DNA from: Elusimicrobiota bacterium
GTDB lineage: Bacteria > Elusimicrobiota > Elusimicrobia > UBA1565 > UBA9628
Length of the DNA stretch: 57,111 nucleotides
Assembly: GCA_016234805.1 (NCBI GenBank)
Contig: JACRNU010000044.1
Span: 1 to 57,111, forward strand
Direction of reading: 5' to 3'
Shown: piece by piece, positions 8,309 to 17,300 of the stretch
Position numbering within the stretch: the first letter of the stretch is position 1
How the letters are laid out: each line of letters begins with the position of its first letter
Made by a program: the position numbers and the translations under genes
Notes under the pieces: model-generated
Databases searched by the model: none
Seen by the model: the letters and a program-made list of their open reading frames with translations, nothing else
What the model was told of the DNA's origin: nothing

Positions 8309-9414
8309 AAAGGGAGGGGAAAGGCGCGGAGCATCACGTCCGAGCCCGCCATGGCCACGGACTCGAAGCGCAGGCCCGGGGCTGATTCGAGAGGCCAGGC
8401 TCCCTTGCCGCCCACGACAGGAAGAGAGCGGCTTCCCAGGAACTTGGGAGCCACGAAGAAGAGGTACTCGTCCGCCAGCCCGGCCTTGATCACGCTCGCC
8501 GCGAGCTCACCGCCTCCCTCGCAAAGGACATGGAGGATGCCTTCCTCCCCCAGCTTCTTCATGAGCGCCTTGAGAGACACCTTGCCGGACTCCTTCGGGA
8601 GCGACCAGACCGACGCGCCCGAACGGAGATAGCTCCGCCTGCGGCCCTCGAGGCAGGCCGAGGTGGTGGCGATGATGGTAGCCGCCTGATTCCCGTCCGT
8701 GAGCACGCGGGCTGACACAGGGGTGCGCCCCCTGCTGTCCACGATGACCCGGAAGGGAGTGTTCTGCCCTGCCTCGGGAAGGAGCCTCGGGTCGTCCTTG
8801 AGCACGGTGCGGCTGCCCACCATCACGGCATCCACCCTGCGCCTGAGCTCCATGACAACGGCCCTTGAACCCGGGCCGCTGACCCAGCGCGACAGGCCGC
8901 CGGGCTCGGCGATCCTGCCGTCAAGGCTCATGGCCATCTTGAGCGTCAGGTAGGGAAGGCCGGTCCGCATCCGCTTGCTAAAAGGCCGGATGAGCGCGCC
9001 CGCGGCCTCCTTCTCCACGCCCTCGGCCACCTTGATGCCGGCCTTCCTCAGCACGGTCGCCCCAGCGCCCTGGTGCTTGGGGTTGGGGTCCCTCACGCCG
9101 AACACCACGCGCCGGACTCCGGCAGCGATGAGGCGCTCGGTGCAGGGCCCGGTCAACCCCCATGTGCTGCAGGGCTCGAGCGTCACGTACGCGGTCGCGC
9201 CCTTGGCCATGGGACCGGCTTGCCTGAGCGCGAAGACCTCGGCATGAGGCCCGCCTGCCTTGCGGTGCCAGCCGCGTCCCACGGCCCGTCCTTTGGAGAC
9301 GATCACGGCCCCGACCGGCGGGTTGGGGCGCGTGCCTCCCTCCCCCCGCCTGGCCAGGCTGAGGGCCTCCTTCAACCAGCGAAAGTCTTCGGGACGGATC
9401 GTCCCAGGATGCAC
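8305..9414 (-). CDS. ribD: Bifunctional riboflavin deaminase/reductase RibD
   Basis: Deaminates 2,5-diamino-6-ribosylamino-4-pyrimidinone 5'-phosphate and reduces the ribosyl side chain with NADPH. The N-terminal cytidine-deaminase-like zinc domain (about 1-145) shows HAEVFAL and TLEPCSTWGLTGPC, giving the His-Cys-Cys zinc ligands and catalytic Glu. The C-terminal RibD_C reductase domain begins at LTLKMAMSLDGRIA and includes HVLCEGGGELAASV. At 369 residues it is full length. The start is GTG, one base after the ribH stop codon. Its 3' end overlaps that of convergent lpxD by 4 bp. Confidence 0.96.
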   Translation of the reverse strand: MHPGTIRPEDFRWLKEALSLARRGEGGTRPNPPVGAVIVSKGRAVGRGWHRKAGGPHAEVFALRQAGPMAKGATAYVTLEPCSTWGLTGPCTERLIAAGVRRVVFGVRDPNPKHQGAGATVLRKAGIKVAEGVEKEAAGALIRPFSKRMRTGLPYLTLKMAMSLDGRIAEPGGLSRWVSGPGSRAVVMELRRRVDAVMVGSRTVLKDDPRLLPEAGQNTPFRVIVDSRGRTPVSARVLTDGNQAATIIATTSACLEGRRRSYLRSGASVWSLPKESGKVSLKALMKKLGEEGILHVLCEGGGELAASVIKAGLADEYLFFVAPKFLGSRSLPVVGGKGAWPLESAPGLRFESVAMAGSDVMLRAFPLPF

Positions 9415-9415
9415 G

Positions 9416-9889
9416 CTACCGGCCCATCTCCTTGTAGAGGTTGGACATCTCGATGGCGGCCTGGGCAGCGGCCCAACCCTTGTTGCCGGCCTTGGTGCCG
9501 GAGCGCTCGATGGCCTGCTCGAGGTTCTCGGCAGCCACCACGCCGTTGATGACCGGGACGCCGGCGTCCGAAGCCACCTTGGCGAGCGAGCGCGAGACCT
9601 GGCTGTTGATGAGCTCCGCGTGCGGGGTCGCGCCCTGGATGACGACTCCGAGCGCGATGATCGCGTCGAGCTTGCCGATCTTGGCGAGCTTCTCCACGGC
9701 CATGGGGAGCTCGTTGGCTCCCGGCACCCAAGCCACGGTCACGGCCTCCTGGGTCCCGCCGTGCCGGACGAAGCAGTCCACGGCGCCGTTGACCAGGGCC
9801 TTGCTCAGAAAATCATTGAACCTGCTCGCCACCACGCCGATCTTGAGCCCCTTGGCGATGAGGTTTCCCGACAGTTCTTTGACGGCCAT
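9416..9889 (-). CDS. ribH: 6,7-dimethyl-8-ribityllumazine synthase
   Basis: Condenses 5-amino-6-ribitylaminouracil with 3,4-dihydroxy-2-butanone 4-phosphate to lumazine, the substrate of RibE. The 157-residue protein has the family blocks GVVASRFNDF, WVPGANELPMAVEKLA, IALGVVIQGATPHAELI (substrate loop with the His) and PVINGVVAAENLEQAIERSG. It usually assembles as 60-subunit capsids or pentamers. Located between ribBA (12 nt upstream) and ribD in the FMN-riboswitch-controlled operon. GGAGGCG precedes the ATG. Confidence 0.97.
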   Translation of the reverse strand: MAVKELSGNLIAKGLKIGVVASRFNDFLSKALVNGAVDCFVRHGGTQEAVTVAWVPGANELPMAVEKLAKIGKLDAIIALGVVIQGATPHAELINSQVSRSLAKVASDAGVPVINGVVAAENLEQAIERSGTKAGNKGWAAAQAAIEMSNLYKEMGR

Positions 9890-9901
9890 TGACGCCTCCT
9901 G

Positions 9902-11098
9902 TTACAGCAGATGTCCGAGCTTCTCCTTCTTGGTGCGCAGGTACTTCTCGCTGTGCTCGTCCGGCGGGAACACCACCGCCACCCTCTCGACCACTTCCAG
10001 CCCATAGCCCTCCAGGGCCACGATCTTGCGCGGGTTGTTGGTCATGAGACGCAATCGCTTGACCCCCAGGTCGCAGAGGATCTGGGCGCCCACCCCGTAG
10101 TCCCGCAGGTCCGCCGGGAACCCCAGCTGGAGGTTGGCCTCGACCGTGTCGAGGCCCTTCTTCTGCTGGAGCTCATAGGCGTGGATCTTATTGGCCAGGC
10201 CGATGCCGCGGCCCTCCTCGCGCAGGTACAGCAGGACTCCCTTGCCGGCCTTGGAGATCATCTCCATGGCGGCGTCGAGCTGGCGGCCGCAGTCGCACCG
10301 CCTGGACCCGAACACGTCGCCGGTCAGGCACTCGCTGTGCACCCGCACCAGCACGGGCGCGTCGCCCTTCACGTCGCCGCGCACCAGGGCCACATGGTGC
10401 TCGCCGTCCACGACCGAACGGTAGAGGTTGAGGACGAAGGGGCCGTGGCCGGTCGCGAGGTCCACCCGGCGCACGAACTCCACGAGACGCTCGGCCTTGC
10501 GGCGGTAGGCGATGAGGTCAGCCACGGAGGTCATCTTGAGCCCGTGCCGCTCCTTGATGGGGATGAGGTCGGGCAGGCGGGCCATCTTGCCGTCCTCGGC
10601 GAGGATCTCGCAGATGACCCCGCAGGGCCTCAGGCCCGCGAGCTTGGCGAGGTCCACGGAAGCCTCGGTGTGCCCCGCGCGGTTGAGGACCCCGCCCGGC
10701 CTGGCTTCGAGAGGGAAGATGTGTCCCGGGGTCACGAGGTCCGCCGGAGTGCTGCGCTCGTCGGCCAGGACGCGGATCGCCTCGGAGCGGTCATGGGCGC
10801 TGATGCCGGTGGTCACGTTCCGGGCCGCGTCCACGGACTCCATGAAGGCCGTGGAGAAGGGCGAGCCCCGGCCCTTGGTCGCCATCCGGGAGAGCCCAAG
10901 GCCGGAGAGCCGCTCGGCCGTCATGGTGACGCACAGCAGGCCGCGGCCGTGCTTGGTCATGAAGTTGACGGATTCCTCCGTGGCCTTGTCCGCGGCCATG
11001 ACGAAATCCCCCTCGTTCTCCCGGCTCTCGTCATCCGTGACGATGACGATCTCGCCTCTGCGGATCGCTGCGACGGCGTCTTCCACGGAGTCGAACAT
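9902..11098 (-). CDS. ribBA: Bifunctional 3,4-DHBP synthase / GTP cyclohydrolase II
   Basis: Supplies both riboflavin precursors. The N-terminal RibB domain (about 1-200) makes 3,4-dihydroxy-2-butanone 4-phosphate from ribulose 5-phosphate and carries VTDDESRENEGDFVMAA and the TPGHIFPL block. The C-terminal RibA domain (about 205-398) opens GTP and shows the zinc site SECLTGDVFGSRRCDCGRQL plus LREEGRGIGL. The ATG at 11098 aligns with the family N-terminus (MFDSVEDAVAAIRRGE); the open frame upstream runs into the riboswitch terminator and is not coding. First gene of the operon. Confidence 0.97.
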   Translation of the reverse strand: MFDSVEDAVAAIRRGEIVIVTDDESRENEGDFVMAADKATEESVNFMTKHGRGLLCVTMTAERLSGLGLSRMATKGRGSPFSTAFMESVDAARNVTTGISAHDRSEAIRVLADERSTPADLVTPGHIFPLEARPGGVLNRAGHTEASVDLAKLAGLRPCGVICEILAEDGKMARLPDLIPIKERHGLKMTSVADLIAYRRKAERLVEFVRRVDLATGHGPFVLNLYRSVVDGEHHVALVRGDVKGDAPVLVRVHSECLTGDVFGSRRCDCGRQLDAAMEMISKAGKGVLLYLREEGRGIGLANKIHAYELQQKKGLDTVEANLQLGFPADLRDYGVGAQILCDLGVKRLRLMTNNPRKIVALEGYGLEVVERVAVVFPPDEHSEKYLRTKKEKLGHLL

Positions 11099-11110
11099 GA
11101 CGCTCCTCGT

Positions 11111-11145
11111 GAATAAAAACGGCCCGGGAAAAGAATCCCGGGCCC
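11111..11145 (-). terminator. Intrinsic terminator of the FMN riboswitch
   Basis: On the minus strand the GC-rich inverted repeat GGGCCCGGGATT / ..CCCGGGCC (11121-11145) is followed by GTTTTTATTC. It lies between the aptamer and the ribBA start, so it is the expression platform: FMN binding should favour termination. Confidence 0.85.
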
Positions 11146-11171
11146 ACGGGGTTGCGACCCCGAGGTCCAAG

Positions 11172-11303
11172 GTCTTCTCCCATCCAGACTCTACTGTCGG
11201 CCGCTGGATTCCACAGCGTCGGCCCGTCCTTCGGACGGGTTCGCGGGCTATACCGCCGGTCAGGACTTCCCCGCCAACGGCAGGGTCACCTTTTCCCGAA
11301 GAC
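11172..11303 (-). ncRNA. FMN riboswitch (RFN element)
   Basis: The minus strand carries the conserved RFN blocks in order: TTCGGG...AAGGTGACCCTGCC, GGGGAAGTCC, ACCGGCGGTATAGCCCGCGA, the variable hairpin CCCGTCCGAAGGACGGG, GTGGAATCCAGCGGCCGACA, and AGTCTGGATGGGAGAAGACC. It is followed by a terminator hairpin and then ribBA, so riboflavin synthesis is feedback-controlled by FMN through transcription attenuation. A likely -10 (GGTATAACA) lies about 20-30 nt upstream of the aptamer. Confidence 0.95.
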
Positions 11304-11387
11304 CATGCGAACGAAACGCCTGGCTATGTTATACCGAAAATGGGGTCCTCCCGGCAAGGGCCGCGGAGCCTTGGCCTCGAGTCCGGG

Positions 11388-14300
11388 CTACCGCGCGACC
11401 TCTTCGACCTCGAAGAGGTGCACCCCGTCGCCGTCGAGTTCGATATAGAAGCCGTGGCGAAGCAGGTCCGCGCCGCTGCGGCGGTAGGTCGCGGGCTTGT
11501 TGTCCGGGCCGGGGTTGGCAACGTCGCGCAGGATGTAGTCCTTGCCGGCCTCCGGGGAGAAGGCGCCGAAGGGCTTGAGCACGGCCGGGAACCTGAAGGA
11601 ACCGCTGGCGCGGCTCCCGGAGAAGTTCGCGGCCATGACGAGCCTCGCGCCGGGCTTGGCGGAGCCCACGCTCCAGGCCACGATGGGAGTGCCGCTGTCC
11701 GGGGCGAGGACGTCCATGACGCCCTCGGCCAGGAGGCTCCGGTGCTCTTCGCCCTTGGCCAGGAGCAGGGCCAGGTAGTCGCGGTTGCTTGCGTCCGCCT
11801 TGCTCCAGTCGATCTTGACCGGGATGTCGAAGGGGATGGCCTTCTCGCGGTCCGTGGACTTGGCGAGGTCTCCGATCAGGTTGTCCTTCTGGCCCACGCC
11901 CTGCTCCACGCCGTTGTAGAGGATGAAGGGCCTCACGGAAAGCGCTGCCAGGGCCGCGGCCCGGACCCTGCGGCCGAACTTGTCGAATGGGTTGCCCTCC
12001 CCGGCGTCGTGAGTCCCGATGAAGTTCACGAGCCCGGCCGCGCCGGTCTGCCAGTCGCGGAACGCGAGCTCCCTCATGCCGGCGCGGATGCGCTCCGCGT
12101 CGCCGCTGACCAGGGCGTCGTAGAGGCCGGTCTTGTTGTAGAAGGCGTGCGAGCCCGAGCGGCTGATCTCGTCGAACTTGTCGTAGACCTCGTCGAACAC
12201 GAACACGCCCGGCTGCACCGAACGGACCGCGTCGAGCATCTCGTCGAGGTACTCCCGGTCGCCCAAGGCCTTCTGCCGCTCCTCCAGGCCCTTGACGGCC
12301 TTGGAGAGCTCGGCTGCCAGCCAGTCCTGGGCGTGGTCGCGCTCCCATGCCAGGGCGCCGCGCCAGTGCTCGAAGAACCTTCGGTTGAGCGCGAAGTAGG
12401 CCATGTCGCGCCGGACGCCGTCCACGCCGAAGCGCTCGAAGATCCCCTTGGCCTCGGCCAGGCGGTACTCGCGCGCCGCGGGCTGGGTGTAGTCGATCTG
12501 CGCCATGTCCACCCAGAGGATCGGGTAGCCCCCGCCCTCGTAGGGGTGGTGGATGAGGATGTGCTTCCTGACGCGCTTTCCGTCCTCGGGATAGTTCTCG
12601 GTCTCAATGAGGTAGTAGAGGGGCGCGCCGAGGTGGTCCTTGGGCACCGCGGAGAGCACCCGCTTCTTGTACGCCGCGAGGTCCTCGCCCGGGCCGGGCT
12701 GGGGCGGGACCACGTGGAGGAAGCCTTCGGGCCGCTCGGCCACCATCTCGCTGTCGAGCGAGGTGTGGTTGGGGATGTAGTCCACCACGACCTTCAGGCC
12801 TTTGGCGTGGGCGCGCTCCACGAGGCTTTTCAAGGCCTCGTCGCCGCCGAGCTCGGGCTTCACGTGGTAGCCCTTGATGGCGTAGGGCGAGCCCCCGCCC
12901 GTGCCCCAGCGGTTGATCTCGCCGATCTCGAACATGTCGAGGATCCAGATCGTGTTCGCGCGGGTCCTCTCCCGGATGGAATCCAGCTCCGCGTCGTCGA
13001 GCGAATCGAGGAAGTTCTTGCCGGGCCGCAGGCGATTGTAGGCGCGCGAGAGGATCATGTAGACCCCGGCCTCGCGGCCCCAGAATCCCGCGAGGGACCC
13101 GCGCAGGCTCTTGGCCGTGGTCAGCAGCCAGGCGTTGAGCCTCTCGTTCTTCTCCGCGGTCGGGGCCTTGGACTTCCTGACCTGGCCGAGGTCGTCGAGC
13201 ATGGCCTTGGCCCACGGGAAAGGCTTCAACAGCGCCTCCAGGTAGTCGAAGTAGTCCTCGAGCCGGGCGGCGGTCTGCCATCCCTGGCCTTCCAGCTCCA
13301 GCTTGCTGTAGAGGAAGCCCTCCAGCCCGGCGGACCGGGCCGTGAAGGACTCCTCGTAGGGCTTCTCCAAATGAAAAACGAAGCGTTGGACGCGGCCGGA
13401 CTCGGTCACGGTCCCGTCGCCGAGGGCCTGCCTGAGCTCCCGCTCCGCGATGGGAGCGGACTCGGCCGGACCCTTCCGCGCCAGGCCGCTCCCCATGTCA
13501 AGCGGAGGCGGCACGTCCGCGCCAGGAACGCCGGGCGCGGCCAGGCCGCTCTTGACGAAGCCGTAGGCCGACCCTCCCAGGGAGGCGGCCGCCTTGAGCG
13601 CGCGTCCCGCGAGCTCGACGGAGGACGCGGCCGCCTCGCCATAGACGCTCCGACGGGCCCCGGCCATCAGATCTTCGGCCCGCTCTCCGGCCTGGGCAGG
13701 GTCCGCGACCCCGGCTTCGAGCAGTTTGGCGGCGGCTGCCTCGCTCTCGAAGAGGCCCGCTCCCACCTCGTGGGGCCGGGAGCCAGGCAGGGGAGTCGCG
13801 GCCTTCTTGACGAGCTCGACCAGATAGAGGAACCAGCCGTTGGGCAGGCGCCGGCCCTGCCGGGCCATGGCCGCGGCGAACGCAGAGGCCAGGACCGAGA
13901 GCTTGGCCGCGGAGTTGAGCGCTGCCCCGGCCGTGCCGCCGTCCTCGGAGCCTGCCCGGTCCGCCCACGCGATGGCGGGATTCTCCGGCGTGCCGCGGCC
14001 GGAATAGAGCTCCGGGGCGTTGTCCGCGGCCACGGCGGCCACGACCACGGCGAGCCTGCTGCGGGCCTGGGAAGGCAGGCTCCCGACCCCGGGCCCCTCG
14101 TTGCCCGCGCCCGTGACGATGCCGAAGTTGCGCAGGACGAGGCGGTCGATGAGGGCGTTGAGCGGCCGGTCCACGGCGCCTTGACCGCCCACGCCCAGGG
14201 CCGCGACCACGGGTTCGGAGAGAGGGTCCTTGACCGATGCCATGGCCCGCTCCAGGGCCGCCATGACGCGCGCCTCGGACACGCCGCGGTACGGTCCATC

Positions 14301-17300
14301 CGCCGCGTTGATGGCGTCGCCCGTCGCCTCTTCAAGGGACACGACAGCGCTGCCCGAGGGCTTGAAGAGCGTGAGGGCAGGCCTGCCCCCCTCGGAATAC
14401 TCGGCCGAGGAGCGCGCGGCAGCCAGGCCGCGCCTGCGCATCTCGAAGGCGAAGGCGAAGAGCTTGTGCTCCGGCACCGCGACCCACAGGGCGTTGGAGA
14501 CCGGCAGGACCCCCCTGAGCTCGGCGCCGAACTTCCCGAGCAGGTCCGCGGGGAGCGTTTCCGCCGTTACCTGGCTTGCGGCGTTGCCAGCCGGCCGGAC
14601 GATGATGTCGAGGGGGCCGAGCGCGGAATCCACGCCCTTGACGCCCAGGCCCTGCGGGTGAGGGACCGGGGTCGGCGCGTCGAGAGGGATGCCGAGGTGC
14701 CGCGCCAGCAGGCGCACCATCTCGCCCAGACCGCCGGGCTTGTGGATCTGAGCCCGGTGCTGGTAGATGAACTTGGTGATGGCGTCCTTCAAGGCCCCTT
14801 CCTTGAGCCGCTGGCGGATCTCCTTGTTCTGCATGGTGGTGGAGAAGAACTTGGAGACCGTGCGCGCCAAAGCCAGGTTCTCGGGGCTGCTCGAGTCCAG
14901 GAGGTCCAGGATGACCTTGTCGCTGATGGCTTCCGGCCTGCCGATGAGGATGTTGACCAGGGCGGCCACGGCCAGGTGCCGGATGTTGCCGCGCTCGGCC
15001 GTATCCTTGGCCCGGCCCGACACCAGCTCGGCCTGGGGAGCCGAAAGCCGCCGGCCGATGTGCCCCATGAGCCACACCACCGTGAAGCGCATGCTCTTGT
15101 CAGTGCTCAGGATCTCCTTTTCCAGCCGGGCCACGCCCGAGGCGTCGCCGCGCCGGGCCAATGCGTAAGCGGCCCAGACCGCCCTCTCGGGCGCGGCATC
15201 CGCGGAAGCCTTGGCTAGGAGCTCGTCCATGGCGTGGCTTGAGACCTCGCCCAAGGCCATGAACGCGATCTGGCTGACGCGAAGGTCGGGATCGTTGAGC
15301 GCGGCCTCGGCCAGGGCCACCGAGGCCGAGGGGTCCTTCAGATTGTAGAGGGCCAGGGCGGCCTGCCGCCGCACGAGCCACACCGGGTGCTTCAGGGCCT
15401 CGATGAGCCGGGGAAGGACCTCTTTCTTGGCCTCATTGAACCGCTTCTGGCTGTCCGGGGACGCGGCATCCTCCGGGGGAGCGGGAGCCGCGGGCTTGAG
15501 CGTGCCGTCCTCGCCGTCCTCCTCGAACCGCACCTCCGGCTCGGTCTTGCCGGCCTCCACCGTAGAGTAGACCCGGTCTTCCAGGTCTTCCACGGCCTTG
15601 AGGTCCGCGATCCACCGCCATGGGTCGGCCTCGGAAGGAGCGGCCGAGTCCGACAGAGCGCTCCGCGGCCCCACCACCCGGCGCCAGCCCCTCTTGAGGA
15701 ACGACCCCACGCCCTTGACCGCTGAGGCGAGCACGAGCTTGTACGCCTCGAAGGCGCTGACGAGGCCCGCGCCCTGGAACCAGGCCGGCACCCGCATGTC
15801 CTTCGAGGTAGCCATGAGGATGGCCTTGACCGCGAACGGCAGGTTCTCCTTAATATAGGAAGTGGCGGCACCCGCAGGAGAGCCCTTTAGGGCACCCGCA
15901 GGAGAGCCCTTTAGGGCGCCCGACCCCTTGAGCGCGGCTTTAAGAAGGAGGGCGATGCCCGCGACCATGGGAGAGGACATGGAGGTCCCGGACATCCGGG
16001 TGTGGCGGCCGTCCTTGGAGTCCGAGGGGGCCGCGGGCATGGTCTTGGCCTTGGCCGCGGTCACCCCGTGCTTGTACACGTCCGGGTCGCTGCCCTCGGT
16101 GGTGACGTCCCCGCCGATGGCCGTGATATCCGGCTTCAAGCGCACCCGCTTGATGGAGTAGCGGGTGTCCACGTCCGGACCGACCGAGCTGTAGAAGGAG
16201 ATCTCAGGCACGCCGTCCGAGATGCTCTTGGCCGCGGCCGCCACCGCGATGACGTTGACCCCGGTGGAAGGCTGGCTGCCGGTGCGGTCGAAGGGGCCCG
16301 CGTTGCCGAAGGAGCCCACCACGATCACGGGCTCGCCCTTGGAGTTGAGGCGCAGGGTGATGTCGGAGAGGAACCGGGACAGGTCGTCGGCCGACCCCCC
16401 CCGCGAGCCCAGGCTCACGTTGATGACGTCCACCCCGCGCTCGAGAGCCACGAGCGCCGAGCCCTTGATGTCCCCATCCGCGGCGCCGGGCGAGTCCTTG
16501 GAGAAGACCTTGGCCACGATAGCCTTGGCGGCCCGGGCCATGCCCGCGATGCGGCCCAGATAGGATCGGCCGTCGCCCATGGCGATGGAGGCGGTCACGG
16601 TCTCGTGGCCGATCCAGTCCTCGGGCCCCTCGTTGACGCGGTCCACCACTTCCAGCCGGCCCCCGAAATCCTCGTGGTTGACGTCGCCGCCCGTGCCGAT
16701 GAGGAGGATGGCCCCGTCCTTGCCCGTGTAGCCCGAGCGCCACACAGGCGGGACCTCCTGCAGCTCGGGAGAATCCATGAGGTGCGGCTCGAACCCGGCC
16801 TTGGAGGCCTCGACTCTCATCGAGGAGAGAGCGCCCATGCGCTTGATGGCCGTGGTGCGGTTCCGCGGCACCATGACGTAGATCTCCTGCCTGCCCACGT
16901 CCGCGCCGTAGATGTCCCTGATCTCCGCCCCAAGGGCGTCGAGCTTCTTGAGCTGTTCTCCGAAGCCCGCGGCTTCGAGCATCTCCCGGCCGGCCCGGGC
17001 CTTCTCCGGAGAAGAGTTCACCCGCTCCATGGAGACCGGGATGACGCCGACCGAAGGCCCCTCGGCGCCGATCGCCAGGTGCTTGGGCTTGATCCAGAGC
17101 CCCACCTGGGCCGAGTGCTTGCGCGCCACAAGGATGTGCCCGCCGTTCTCCAGGTCCACGCGGGTCACCTTGAAGTGCCCGCCCTCGGCAGGCTCCCAGA
17201 ACCGGAGCAGCTTCTCCCAGACCTCCACCCCCCGGTCCTCGGCGCTGAACGAAAGGAAGGCAAGCCCCTTGTCCGACAGGGCGCCGAACAGGGCGCCGAT

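Noticed and set aside
10512-15218. A 1,568-codon open frame on the plus strand opposite ribBA, the riboswitch and the giant gene
   Set aside because: It is antisense to well-supported genes and crosses a riboswitch and terminator. The translation is low-complexity (Val/Gly/Ala/Arg-rich), typical of the complement of GC-rich coding DNA.
15862-16161. A plus-strand ORF carrying PAGEPFRAPAGEPFRAP
   Set aside because: It is the complement of the 24-bp repeat in the giant gene. The same peptide in smc is real only because the repeat is inverted there.
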